DNA of 64,000 nt from Paraconiothyrium sp. Pb-2020 (Eukaryota > Ascomycota > Dothideomycetes > Pleosporales > Didymosphaeriaceae), in assembly GCA_022419385.1 (NCBI GenBank), contig JAJUBI010000003.1, forward strand, positions 124,001 through 188,000, given 5' to 3'. Of this stretch, positions 11,263 through 23,588 are shown piece after piece. Position numbers and translations under genes: made by a program. The notes beneath the pieces are model-generated. The model was not told the origin of the DNA, did no database searches, and saw only the letters and a program-made list of their open reading frames with translations. The stretch's first letter is position 1, and each line of letters begins with the position of its first letter.

Positions 11263-12744
11263 ATGTTTGACTCGCTGGAATCGCCTTCGCGGCCTTTGGT
11301 GGCTCGCCAGTTTGTCGATGCGAACACTGGCGTCATGTACCTCGCAGACCCACCGAATGGAACGCAGAGATATGTGGGCGATGCACGACCGAATCTCCAT
11401 TCTCAGTTGGCAGCGACTGCTATATCGGTCACTATTGTTGCATTCATTACTGTGGCTCTCCGGATCTTTACAAGGATACATGTCACGAAGGCCGGTCTGG
11501 CGATAGATGACTGTGCGTATTGACAGCTCCTGCAGTTAGACGCGAGAGGAGGAATGAGCTGACAATTGTAGACATGGTCCTTATTGCCATGGCGTTCTCT
11601 TTCGCCCTGCTCGGGATGAACTTCAAACGTTGGTGAATTCCGCCTCCTTTACGATGTTTATGCTCACACATCCAGACATGGCCATGGGGCTCGGGTATCA
11701 CTTCTGGGATATCCCAATGACCGACTACATGGTTCCCTTCCAGGTCTATACTCTTGCTGGTACAATGGTGTATTCGCTTAGCCTCGCATTCTCTAAGATC
11801 TCCATCCTTTTCCTGTACCTCCGACTCTCGACTGTCCGGTGGTTCAGGATACTGGTGTGGATTCTACTCGGCGTTGTGATCTCGTACGCGCTCATCTACA
11901 ACTTGATCTCCCTCTTCGGTTGTAAGCCCATCGCAGCCTCGTGGGATTTGTCGCTCGCGACTACGGCCAAATGCTTGGATCAGCTGACCAAATACATGGT
12001 GAGTGTTGAAGAACTCTGTGTAGTGTGCTGGCTGACTCTTTACTGGCCTTGTCTGTGCTCAACATCATCATCGATGTCTTTGAGCTCGTGCTCCCGATCC
12101 CCATTGTCGTACCGCTTCAGATGTCGAACCGCCAAAAGATCTCTGTTTGTTTGATGTTCGCAACTGGAATCTTGTACGTTATCATTCGTCTCGGGAAAAG
12201 GACGTGTCACTGACGGATCGCTAGTGTTTGCGCTGTCGCTTTGAAGCGGACATTACTCCTTAATCCTCTCATGACCTCTACGGATTATACTTGGGCGGCA
12301 GTGGAACAGTTTCAATGGTGTTTCGTCGAAGTCAACGCCGGTGTTGTTTGCGCGTCCGTTCCAGCTCTTAAGTCCTTCTTCGCTCGATACCTCCCCGGGC
12401 TGATCAGCTCTCGACTTCGAAGCCACGACCGATCCAAGAACGCCGAAGGATACAATACGATCGAGAAAGGCAGCACGCAGCGGTCCAAGGCGAAGAAGGA
12501 CATCTACGAGATGACGGTTGTCGAAGACGATGTCGCTTCGGAACAAACGGTACATCCGCCCAATGTCAGTGATGATGAGGCTAGACTATGGAGAGGATCG
12601 CAGCACGGCGTCACATCTAATGCTTCGTCGAGTGTAGCGAAACCTGCCGGGGCGCATGTCCAGAAACCAATGCTTGGTCGGGATAGCAATGGGAGAAAGA
12701 TCTATGTCACGTCGGAGACGACTGTCGAATACGGAGACCGTTGA
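11263..12744 (+). CDS. PTH11-like / rhodopsin-domain integral membrane protein
   Basis: Fungal seven-helix family often annotated as rhodopsin-domain (PF20684-type), related to the PTH11 receptor-like group. Exons: 11263-11512, 11572-11628, 11676-11998, about 12024-12173 and 12225-12744. Family hallmarks are RIFTRIHVTKAGLAIDDY after helix 1, GLGYHFWD, KISILFLYLRL, GCKPIAASWD, LPIPIVVPLQMSNRQK, CAVALKR and NAGVVCASVPALK. A cytosolic Ser/Thr-rich tail of about 110 residues follows. The start was chosen at the first in-frame ATG; an upstream hydrophobic stretch is preceded only by GTG. The exon 3/exon 4 junction does not keep frame with canonical sites (off by one base), so either the splice site is unusual or a base is missing. 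Ligand and pathway are unknown. Confidence 0.85.
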
Positions 12745-13332
12745 GTGGAAGTGTCAGTCAGTTATACAGCATTGTGGTCTAAGCAGGCCGATCAATACAA
12801 AACCAAGCGCTACTGCTTGTGAATCGCTACCAGATGTTCTCTACTCTCTTCGCGCATCAACGTGGAAGTCGGCCATACAATATCGAGTTACCGTTCTGAA
12901 CGCGCATTATGAAGTGAGTTGCCCTAGGGTATGTTGGCACTTTGTTAGCCGACCATGACTCAACACGCGAGCCTCACTCTTGTTGCCTTCCAGGAGATGA
13001 ATGCTGCTTGTGGACATTCCGAGGGGTCATTCCGAAGCTTGCATTGCGGTGCCTGTCCCGGTGCCTGAGGGCTATTGGAGGAGTGACGCCACTGCACAGT
13101 GTTTTGTGGGGACCAAAGTCACAAGGCCGCGCTCTGAGTGGCTAAGTGGGTCGGATCACCAACGACCCCGCATCTTTCGAAAGTCTGGGGAAGGCGCACG
13201 GACCCTGGCGTGAGCATGAGGAGCTCCTGCCCCTCCATCTGCCCATCCTCACACGACTTCACACGTGTAACTTGTCCACTTCGTTTTCAACCTTCACATC
13301 TCTTCAATCATCAACAGAAACAAGCCGTTACA
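12745..13332. other. Intergenic
   Basis: No gene is supported. The last 100 bp before the next ATG is pyrimidine-rich (CTCTTCAATC and similar), as expected near a fungal transcription start. Confidence 0.45.
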
Positions 13333-14363
13333 ATGAGTGCAATTGCCGACAACAACGATGGACCCATTGAGACGGTCCAGGTGCTCTTCGCCCTGTACCC
13401 GGGCTACAACACCCTCGATGTAGCTGGCCCGCTCGAGGTCCTCAGCCGCTCTCTTCACAATCCAAAGGATAAGGGTAAGTCCCCGTGTTGATCTCAATGA
13501 GCACCAATTGGATGCCTCGACACCGCACCTCCCTGCTGACAAGCTCCGGCAGCGAGCAAGGCGTTCAAGGTGCAGTTTGCGGGTACCGCAGCTGCCATGA
13601 CGTCCGTCCAGGGTCTCACCATCAAGGCCGACATGGACTACGAGGACGCCCTCGATGAGCTTGAGGACTTTGATGTCGTCATCATCCCCGGCGGCGAGGG
13701 CGTCTTTGACGTGCTCAAGAACAAGTCCGAGCCTCTTGGTCTCCTCACCAAGTACGTCGAGCTCCAGGAGAAGAACCCCGCCAAAGAGCGCACCATTCTT
13801 GCTGTCGACATCGGCACGCTCCTCCTCGCTCAGCAAGGCATGCTCGAAGGCCTCGCTGCCACTACCCACCCCGATTACTATACCCGCCTTGAGCAGATCT
13901 GCCAAGAGGCTTCGACCCGCGACCTGTCCATGCGCACCGATGTCATGGAGGAGCGTTATGTGGTCAACAACGCCCGTTTCGATCTAGGCGAGAAGTAAGT
14001 GCTCTACTAGACTACAACGGGTACTTTTGTCTGACATGATCTAGCCCTGACGACAACCCGTACATCATCAGGAAGGCCCGCCGCGGCGAAGGCGAGAACA
14101 CACAGAACGGTCGGAGGAAGTCGATCGCACGCAAGGGCAGCAACGCCTGGCAGGAGTCGCGCCGCCGCGAGTCCATCGCCCGGCGTGCCAAACTGCCGCT
14201 TGGTGGCATGCGTATCATCACCACCGGCGGCGTCACTGCTGGCCTGGACGCCAGCTTGTACTTGGTGGGTTCTTTGGTTTCTCACGACTCGGCCCTGGAG
14301 GTCGCTCGTGTCATGCAGTATTCCTGGGTCAAGGGCGTTACGGTCGATGCGATTGACGTTTGA
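13333..14363 (+). CDS. DJ-1/PfpI-family protein lacking the nucleophile Cys
   Basis: Exons 13333-13474, 13553-13994 and 14045-14363 (introns of 78 and 50 bp, GTAAGT donors) join in phase to about 300 residues. The class-I glutamine-amidotransferase-like fold is indicated by VLFALYPGYNTLDVAGPLEV near the N-terminus, with the conserved Glu, and by DVVIIPGGEG. The nucleophile-elbow region reads AVDIGTLLLAQQGMLEG followed by ATTH. Family members normally have Cys in the S/V-C-T-G elbow; here it is Asp. After YVVNNARFDLG comes a basic Ser-rich insertion containing RRKS and RRES, possible PKA-type phosphorylation sites. Then the fold resumes with TTGGVTAGLDASLYLV. Hydrolase or deglycase activity of the usual Cys type is therefore unlikely; a non-catalytic role is an inference. 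Confidence 0.85.
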
Positions 14364-15837
14364 GCGAGCGAGACATTGCGATGGCGTTGGAAGCATCTTG
14401 GAAATGCACCGAACCGAACATGATCGGTCGGTATGGAATGTCGGGTAGATTCGGTCATCTGCTCTGACTTGATGTAAGGTAACGAAGAAACTACGAAATC
14501 AATGTAAAATTATCTGAAGGACATGTTCCCACTTGTCCAATGTTGGCGTGAGTAGGACCAGATGGCCAAGGGGCAATCGCGCAAGCTCTTGAGGCAGTAC
14601 TCTCCCGCCCTTGCAAAGCAACACTGGAACGTCGATGTTCCCAAGCCAGCAAAACAACGCTGACCTAAAGCAGAACTAGAGAGGTAGCAACAACGCGTTG
14701 AGATGGAATGATTCTCTCTCAAAAATCCATGGTGGGCGGAGGATGGAGCGAAGCAGTGCCTGACAACATCCCCCTCCGCTTCGAGTTGTCCAATCCAGCT
14801 CGAGTGCCGCACACTACATTAGTCTCGGTCGGCACCGCGTCCTCTCTAGCGATATTTGGCGTTCCTCCGAGCACCAGCCACAGATGGATTTGCAAAGGCT
14901 GGTGGGTTTTTAACAAAAAAGCGTTCCCGTCGGAGTCAAGACCGCTGTGGACTCCACGTTTGCCTGGGCCAAGCGGTCAAAGTCAGCATCGCCGCTGTCA
15001 CAATAAGCTCGCAAGAACCGAGTCGACACGCCGCTAAGATGCACTAGCGAGCAGAAATCGTCAATGCACCCACGCTTTTCATGCGGCTACCCTAGTTGCA
15101 CACAGATATCATGGATGTGAATATCAGGGCCTATACGGGAGGCCCTGCAGCTCGGGTTCGTTTTTGCGCTCGGATTACCTCGTCCGGCAGCTTTTTGCAT
15201 TGGAGGCGCCATGACGAGGAGCTTACAGCGCGAGGCGAGCAGTCGAAACGCGATAACCTGCTGGCGGCGGGCATCCATCCGCAATGTGAGGTTGAATGGA
15301 ACGCGCTGTGATTGGCTTAGAGGACGGTTGCGCTGCATGTGGGCTCGGTGGCTGTGTAGGTGAGCTCGAAATTCGCGCATGCTAACCACCAACAGCTTAA
15401 ACAGAGCGACTTCGCCAGTACATCATCTACCGCTTGAGGAGCGGAAATTGCATCTCACATGCTGGGCATCTGCTCTTGGAAATGTCAACTATGTCACGCC
15501 GGTGATGGGCGTAGTCTGAGCGATTTTCCGTCGAATCGCTTTGTTACCGCGCGCGGCAAGCAGCACAGCCTGCGCGAAGTCTTTGTTCGGTTCCATATTT
15601 GCTATGTGAAGGTTTTCGGTGTCATTCCGTATCGCCGCCTCCCGCGGTTTCCATTACGCGCGACATGAGATGGTGGCTACTGTAGGCATAAAAGCGCTGT
15701 AACCGGGGAGTGGGATGGCTCTGCACGTGGGTACCAGACGGTCGTCACGCAGGGCTGGAAAGGGTCTACCGGGGCAGACCCCTGAGCTGTGAGTACAGTT
15801 TGAGTAGCAGCCTTTCTTTCCGCTACGTGAACTCCGT
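14364..15837. other. Intergenic
   Basis: About 1.5 kb without a supported gene; the short open frames show no family character. It probably contains upstream control sequence of the ATPase. Confidence 0.45.
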
Positions 15838-15948
15838 GATATAAATGCCATTGCCCTCAACTCGACCCTCTTCTATCCTCCTACTTTCTCTCTCTCTTCG
15901 TCTCCTTCGCCCCTCCCTCTTCACTGTCTACACTCCAAATCGCGCGCG
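15838..15948 (+). promoter_or_regulatory. Core promoter of the P-type ATPase: TATA-like box and CT-rich tract
   Basis: TATAAAT at 15840-15846 is followed by a long pyrimidine-rich tract, about 15868-15945. This is a common arrangement just upstream of the transcription start in highly expressed filamentous-fungal genes. The start codon is at 16004. No transcript evidence is available. Confidence 0.55.
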
Positions 15949-16003
15949 CCCACTCAAGTAGACGGCTTCGTGTCCTTGAAGGCGCTCATTCATCCCCTTT
16001 TTC

Positions 16004-19000
16004 ATGGACAAAGATGAGAGCAAGCCGTGAGTGACTCGAGAATACATTGTGCGCATATAAGTCAGGCTCATCAATCTACAGGGCTACCCGGATTCAATTC
16101 CAGCGAGATGAGGAGACCGGTCGTGTAGGTCGCGAGCGCGAAGCCTATCGCCATGACAGGCGCTTGTCGCGTCAGTCTAGCACGGGAAGTCTCTCAATTC
16201 ACAGTGCAGGTGGAGGCTCGAGGACTGTTCAGCCGGAGACTGCACTGCCCATCACCTACCGCACCCTGTAAATACCCACACAACGTACAACTAGTGCACA
16301 CGCACAACGCTGACATTTGGCAGCTCCATTGAAGTCGATGAAGCCCAGCACAAGAAGCAAGAGAGTGCAAAGAAGGCGAAGGAGCGCGCGGGCATTGGTG
16401 AGTTGAAGGTTTCCTCCCGTCAACTTCTGTACACTAACCCACCGCAGACCTCGTCGATTTAGAATGGCATACAATATCCATCGATGAACTCCTTCGACGA
16501 CTCTCCGTCACTCTTGGTCAAGGTCTCTCTCCAGAACAGGTCACGCGCCGTCTCACCGAACATGGCAAAAACAAGATGACACCTCCCCCTTCGGGGGTGT
16601 TTGGTAAGATTATGGGCTACTTCTTTGGTGGCTTTGGATCGATCCTCCTTGTTGCTAGTATACTGGTGTTTATCGCATGGAAGCCGCTCGGAAACCCACC
16701 TGCAAAGGCCAACCTTGCGCTTGCCATTGTTTTGGTTGTTGTGTTCTTCTTCCAAGCTGCTTTCAACGCATGGCAGGTACGTTGGCTGAGTCTATTCGTT
16801 GCATACATGCATACATTGAAGGCAAGCACTGACAAGCAACATCAGGACTGGAGTTCAGCTCGCGTTATGGCTTCGATCGGAACTATGTTGCCCGACCAAT
16901 GTCTCGTGGTTCGCGACGGAAATCAAGCTAGCATATCGGCAACTGATCTTGTTCCTGGAGATATCGTCATAATCAAGCAGGGGAACAAGCTGCCTGCCGA
17001 TGTTCGCTTTGTCGATGTGTCCAGCGATGCTATGTTTGATCGTGCGATCCTTACAGGTGAGTTACCTCTTATCTTCTTACATTCTGAACAATAGAATAAC
17101 CGTTGTCAGGCGAATCCGAGCCTTGCCCTGCCACGACCGACGCGACCGAAGACAACTACCTCGAGACGCACAACATCGGCATGCAAGGTACCCACTGTAT
17201 TTCAGGGAGCTGCATTGGTATCTGCGTTGCTACTGGTGACAATACGATCTTCGGACGGATCGCGAAGCTTACAAGCGAGCCAAAGACCGGGATGACGCCG
17301 TTGCAAAGGGAAATCCTGCGATTCGTGCTCATCATTTGCATCTTCATTACAGCTGTTGTCGTCCTCATCGTCATCCTATGGGCTGCATGGCTTCGAAAAG
17401 ACTACCCCAATTGGATCGATGTCCCGCTTCTCATCGTTGATTGTGTCTCTTGCGCGGTGGCCTTCATTCCTGAGGGCTTGCCGATCGCGCTCACGACTAG
17501 CTTGACTATAGTCGCGAATATCATGAGGAAAAACAAGATCCTTTGCAAGTCACTCAAAACAGTGGAAACGCTGGGGGCTGTGTCGGTCATTTGCTCAGAC
17601 AAGACTGGTACTTTGACTAAGGTACGATACATAGTCATTCATCACAATGAAAAGATTCCGGGGGTTCATGGCTAACGGTGTGCAGAATTCCATGGTCGTC
17701 ACAGACATCTACGCAGGGGGCGAGGAATACACGCCCGAAGCCGCCCGCGATCTCATGGCAGTCCTCCGGTCAGAGAACAACATCGCAGCACTGAGCAAGA
17801 AGCGCGAAGACGTTATGGAAGACCTTCGCTTGCTCTCTGGCCTTTGCAATGCTGGCGAATTCGACGCTGCAACCATGCACCTACCCGTTAGCGAGCGAAA
17901 GATCAATGGCGATGCGACTGATCAAGCCATCTTGCGCCTGTCTGAAGGCCTTGGATCGGTCGCTGAGCTTCGTCAGACTTACAAGAAGGTATTCGAGATC
18001 GCTTTCAACAGCAAAAACAAGTTTATGGTGCGTTTGATGGCGCCAGCGTCTCAAGACGCGTCCAACATGCAATGGTTAGTCTTGACTCACAACAATACGT
18101 AAAGACAGATGAGCTGATAAAATCTTTGAAGCACTCTCATGATCAAGGGAGCACCGGACATCATCCTCCCCCGTTGTACCTCAATAGTCGGCGACCATGG
18201 CGAGGTCCTTCCCCTGACCGAGGCCCAAACCCGGCGCATTGAGCAAATCAAGGACGACTGGTCCCGACAAGGGAAGCGTGTAATCCTTCTCGCTCGCAAG
18301 AAGACCGTTGCACCCTTTTCCTCCAACCCCGAGAAGGAGGTCCAAGTCGCAGCTCGGGAAGGCTTGACTTTCGTAGGACTGCTCGGTATCGTCGATCCGC
18401 CGCGTGACGAGATTCCTTCTGTTGTCAACATCCTCCGCAACGCATCTATCCGCATCTTCATGGTCACCGGTGATTTCAAGCTCACTGCTCAAGCCATCGC
18501 TGAAGAGTGCGGTATCATATCTGACTCTTCATCGGTTGATGACCTCACAGCGTTGAGCAGGCAAGAAAAAAACGGGTTCTCGCGCCGTGCCATCGTATTA
18601 AGCGGTCCTGAACTAATGATGCTCAACGAAAACCAGTGGGACCAGCTGTGTGACTATGAGGAGATCGTCTTCGCGAGAACAACACCCGAGCAGAAGCTGC
18701 GTATCGTCAAAGAATTTCAATCGCGACAGAACATTGTCGGAATGACAGGCGACGGTGTGAACGACGCTCCTTCACTCAAGGCTGCTGACATCGGCATCGC
18801 CATGGGTAGCGGCAGCGACATCGCGATTGAGGCTGCAGACATGGTGCTTCTCGACTCGTTCGCCGCTATTGTTGCCGCCGTCGAGTACGGTCGTCTGGTG
18901 TACGATAACTTAAAGAAGACGATCTTGTACCTACTGCCTGCTGGATCCTTCAGCGAGCTCTGGCCCGTCGTCACAAACGTTGCGTTCGGCATCCCGCAGA

Positions 19001-19702
19001 TCCTCTCTTCCTTCCTCATGGTGAGCCTTTCCCCTGGTATAAAACAACCCTTTTCACTAACCTTGCCTTCAGATCGTCATCTGCTGCTTCACCGACTGCG
19101 CCGCCGCCATAACCCTCGCCTACGAAAAGCCCGAATCTGACCTAATGCTGCGACCCCCCCGCAGCCCGAAAAAGGACCGCCTCGTAAACACCCGGCTCAT
19201 CTTCCACGCCTACTTCGTCGTCGGCCTGCTCGAATGCTTCCTCTCCTTCACAATGGCCTTCTGGTACATGCAGCGCAAAGGCATCCCTTTCACCGCCATG
19301 TGGCTCAAGTTCGGAAACTACGACTCGCAGTACGACCCAGAGTACATCATCCAAACGACCAACGAAGCATCTAGCATCTACTTCGTCACGCTGGTCGTCA
19401 TGCAGCTGTTCAACCTCCTCGCGACCCGCACACGTCGGCTTAGCATCTTCCAACAACCGCCAGTCTTTAACAAGAAGACGCAGAACCTGCTGCTGTTCCC
19501 GGCGATGGTGTTCGCTATCGTGGTCGTGTTTATTTTCTGTTATCCGCCTAGCGTGCAAGAGGCCATCGATACGACGACTATACCCGTCGAGTACTGGTTC
19601 TTCCCTGTGGCGTTTGGGATTGGACTGCTAGTACTGGATGAGGCGAGGAAGTGGGCGATTCGCACGTGGCCGAGTGGGTTGCTTGCGAGGATGGCTTGGT
19701 AG
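16004..19702 (+). CDS. P2-type cation-transporting ATPase (Na+/K+-ATPase-like), nine exons
   Basis: Pumps cations across a membrane through an aspartyl-phosphate intermediate. Exons 16004-16026, 16082-16267, 16324-16397, 16448-16776, 16846-17056, 17110-17621, 17686-18074, 18132-19020 and 19073-19702 are all phase-consistent and give 1080 residues. Order of parts: basic Ser-rich N-terminus, cation-ATPase N-domain (LSVTLGQGLSPEQVTRRL), first helix pair, TGES actuator loop, VAFIPEGLPIALT in helix 4, CSDKTGTLT with the phosphorylated Asp, KGAPD nucleotide-binding motif, GDGVNDAPSLK hinge, and C-terminal helices. The overall match is to the fungal P2C-like group annotated as sodium/potassium ATPase alpha subunits. 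The helix-4 motif is PEGLP rather than the animal PEGLL, so ion specificity (Na+, K+, H+ or other) is uncertain. No frame breaks. Confidence 0.93.
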
Positions 19703-21175
19703 AAGGGACAGGAGGAGGTTGCCAGGTGCGGGTAGGGCGGTGGAGGAGGGGTGGAGAGGCATCGACGTACGCGTTAGTGGTGATAAGGCCTCCCCGTGGT
19801 CGTAAGTAGGTCCTCAATATCATGACTAAACATGAAGATATAAGAGCGTATTGTCTGTCTCCATATGTACCTCTTGAAAACCGCTCCGTCTATGTGACCC
19901 TAAGAGGGGAACTTGGATACCTACGTATCGATGGCATGGACACGGGCACTTGACGCATACAGTGTTGCCAAGGTAGCTGACTGGTAGTGGGAAATAGCGG
20001 TCGCAGAGGTGGAAAAGGCGCTAGACTTGGGTGTAGGTGGCAGAGAATGCTGCCTCGTGATACCCGGGTCGCTCATGGTCGGCGTACGCATCATGTCGAG
20101 TCAGAAACATCGCAGCGCACCGAGGCTCGCCGTCCAGGTATGGATTACTTTTAGGATAACCTGGTGATAGGTAGGTAGGTAACAGACGTTCGTGCGCTAC
20201 TTTGAGCTCTAGTATTTTCTACTTACATGTGCCCCATGGGGTTATCAGGACGTGCCCAGCACCTGTCGGTAGGGGTGTTTCATACTGTTATTGCAAACCT
20301 GCTGGGCAAGTCATCCAGGCATCCGTTTAAGATAGGGATCTCAGCCGTAAACCTGTAGAGCGTGACTCCTTAGTTCTGGATTTCCTTATCTCTAAATCCG
20401 TGTAGCACAGGAGAGGCGGTCAAAAGGATCAGAGAGTCACTGGATCTGGGCTACAGCTACATGCGGCATTTTTGCTTCGTGATGTTGATTCTCACATGGC
20501 GTTCGTGCTTGCATCTTGGACGCACGTGGAGATAAGATCATCGGGAAGGGCGTGCTATAGTAACAGGCTGCGCAGCCCAAAATGAAAACACCATAACGCA
20601 AATGCAAAGGCCCAATCTCTCGCATCCCAAGATTCCACACCCAGATGCATTTCTCTCCAATTAAGTATTGTTCAGCAAGCCAGTCCAGACACCAGCCTTG
20701 ACGCCCACGGCATTTGAACTTCACTCTACGCGCTTTCACCGGCTTCAGCCGCATGCGTCGGTCCCATGCTCGCCGTTAATATCGCGTACCACGTTCTTAG
20801 CTCGGCATCCGTTGGCTGTAAGCCCCAGACCCCACTCGGGAGTTATTGCGCCACGCCTGCGAGAGGCCGGTTAAACAGGGGTTCAGGATCGGGGGTCGGC
20901 AAGGCATGGATGTGGAGGAAGGTGCTGGAAGGGGAGTGCTGGTGGAACATATGAGCGGGTAAATGCATTTTTTCTGAGCGAGGCTGCTAGATTTGATGAG
21001 ATGGTGTTGACAAGGGGACCGTTGAGGCAGGTGAAGGAAGGTGAGATGAGTCACTAGGGAGCAGGCGCAGGCCTTGGGGGAAGGTGCCTGCTCCGTAGAC
21101 TGCGCGTTTCTGCACCCCACACGCAACTTTGCTTCGACCTCATTCAAACTCTTGATCGGCGTTGGCTGTACCACA

Positions 21176-21233
21176 GCAGTTTTTTCGAGGCTGCAGTTTT
21201 TTCGAGGCTGCAGTTTTTTCGAGGCTGCAGTTT
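21176..21233. repeat. 17-bp tandem repeat, 3.4 copies
   Basis: Unit GCAGTTTTTTCGAGGCT, with perfect copies at 21176, 21193 and 21210, then a partial copy from 21227. Each unit contains a T6 run and TCGAGG. Non-coding; a minisatellite is the plain reading. Confidence 0.9.
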
Positions 21234-22199
21234 CATGAAAATCTCACGAAGGCTGGTACAATCTATCGGCTTCCGGCTCCGCAAAGATTCCTTGGCTGTT
21301 TTCTTTCTTCGTGCGGAATCTGATCCACCGTCGTAATCCTCCCAAAATATTCCCCATATGCTTGTTCTGAGACGTGAAGTCGAGGTCATGATTCAACAGA
21401 GAACGAGCCCCAAAAACGGATTGGACGCACACAATGCCTCCGAGCAAAACTACTCGATTGAAGATCGAGGCTCTTCGAGGCTAAATCGACAGAAGACCTT
21501 TCGAACGATCGACAGTTTAACCTTCCACGTGAGGACCCCTGGTTATCCTTGACCTTGCTCGCTGGCTTGGAGGGAACTTTCTTTTGAGCGATTTGCTGGA
21601 AGCCTGTGGAAAGGCTGCACCCGCACTGTCCTCTGGTAACTACACTCTACCGGTGTTAAGACACTACCAGTCTCTGTCCTCTGACGTAGCTTCTCGTGGC
21701 TATTGAGTGTTGTCTCATCTACCTGCAGCTCTGCCCAAGGGTAAGACGGTATGGTCAGAAATTTCCTCTGCACACCCTTCCAGCAACATCCCACGCAGGA
21801 GTATGCACAGACGCCTCTCTGTGGATGTCCGCCACCCCATTCGCTACGCCAAGTTGGTCGCAGCCATACATGGAAAGCCGTTGCTTGGACCAACGTCACG
21901 GGATCATTTCCATAGCCGCCGTATGAGCTGCAGGCATCCGGATCTCCGGACATCGAGATGAGCATGCTGCGGCGAATCGATGCGAGCGCGTGGCACTCTA
22001 CCGCAGAACAACGCTTAGACAATCCAGAAGTCAGGGACCCTAAAGTTACCGTGTAAGGAAGCGGGATTCATATCGGACACGGTGGTTGTGCCCAATCATT
22101 AGATCACTTAGATTAACCCCATATTTCGAGAAACTCAGCGACCAAGTTTCTGCACCACCGGCAGTTAGCAGGATGGTGGCAAATGTGCCTGCATGCTGT

Positions 22200-22206
22200 T
22201 ATAAGG
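22200..22206 (+). promoter_or_regulatory. TATA-like box of the DUF1996 gene
   Basis: TATAAGG lies 118 bp upstream of the ATG. Position and sequence suit a fungal TATA element, but it is a short motif. Confidence 0.35.
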
Positions 22207-22323
22207 CTACACTGGTATACATGAAGGAGTTGTTCTCTGCGCCTTCGCTCCTTGAGACTCCATTCTACTAACCTTCGCTGTACACGCCTTTGGTCAAGAA
22301 CATCACAACAATCGCTAGTCACC

Positions 22324-23588
22324 ATGCAGTGGGCTACCTTCACCGCTGTAGCAGCGCTTCTCGCGCAGAATGTCAACGCACAAGGAAGCATGTTGCGATT
22401 CGCCTGCTCACAACTCGTTGTTGAGCGAACGGATCCTCTCGTCAACCCTGGCATGAAGTACACTCCCCACTTGCACCAGATCGTCGGTGGAAACAGCTTC
22501 AATGTTTCGATGGACCCTAACAACGACCCGTCTAAGCTCTCCACCTGCACATCATGCTCTTTCGTCCAGGATAAGTCCAACTACTGGACTGCTGTCATGT
22601 TCTTCCACCACAAGAACGGATCCTACATCCGCGTCCCACAGACCGGAAACGGCGGTCCTCAAGGAAAGCTCGTCAACAAGGGTGGACTCGATGTTTACTA
22701 CATTCCCAGCGGCAAGACAACTGCCTTCAAGAAGGTAAGCTCTACACCTCGAACATAGCGGACAGTCACTGATTGAGCGCAGGGTTTCCGCATGTTGGCT
22801 GGTTCAGCTACCAACACGGATGACAACAAGGTGTCAAAGGGCAACATCTGTCACCGATGCTGGACATCGCCCAACGAGAACACCTTTGTCGGCGCTCAGC
22901 CCTGCTCTGGCAGCGACACCGTTGCCATTCCCTCGGACCCCAAGTGCAAGATGATCCGCCAGACCATCATCTTCCCGACGTAAGTCATCTCAACTTCAAG
23001 ATTTTGCCACAGACTAACAGAGGTAGATGCTGGGATGGCAAGAACCTCGACTCGCCCGACCACCAAAGCCACGTCGCCTACGGTCAAGGCTCTGGAGCTA
23101 CAGGCGGCGGTGCCTGCCCCTCGACCCACCCCACCAAGCTTCCTCAGATCATGTACGAGCTCATGTGGAACGTTACCAACTTCTCCGACAAGAGCATGTG
23201 GCCCACTGACGGCTCCAAGCCCTTTGTGTACTCTATGAACCTTGGGTGCGTACCTTTCTTTATTACCACCTTGTAATCATGCAGTATGTGTACTAACGCC
23301 GAGACAGTGGCGCTGCCGCCCACGGTGACTACGTCTTCGGCTGGGAAGGAGACTCTCTCCAGAAGGCCATGGACAACGGCTGCAACCTCAACACCGCCTG
23401 CCCCAAGGCCGGTCTCACCACCCAGACCGACGCTCAGTATGGCGCGTGCACCAAGCAGCAGCAAGCACCCGAGGACGTTGACGGCTGTAAGCTCCCTTCC
23501 CATCCACTCACTATACACACAAATATACTAATCTACAATGACAGGGCTCAAGGCTCTCCCTATGGGCGAGATGGCCATCAAAGCATAG
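22324..23588 (+). CDS. Secreted DUF1996-domain protein, five exons
   Basis: Exons 22324-22734, 22783-22979, 23027-23245, 23308-23486 and 23545-23588 are in phase and give 349 residues. A signal peptide is clear: short N-region, hydrophobic core and a likely cut after NVNAQG. The mature part starts with the family signature LRFACSQLVVERTDPLVNPG. It then shows PHLHQIVGGNSF, SCSFVQDKSNYWTAVMFF, RCWTSPN, FPTCWDGKNLDSPDHQSHVAY and HGDYVFGWEG. Conserved Cys, His and Trp residues point to an extracellular fold stabilised by disulfides. The function of DUF1996 is not established. The very short last exon (44 bp) ends the protein in a small tail. It is convergent with the AA8-like gene. Confidence 0.93.

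Larger units (their letters stand above)
19703..22323. other. Long intergenic region
   Basis: About 2.6 kb, the longest gene-free stretch. It contains the 17-bp tandem repeat at 21176-21233 and a TATA-like box at 22200. No coding sequence is convincing. Confidence 0.5.
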
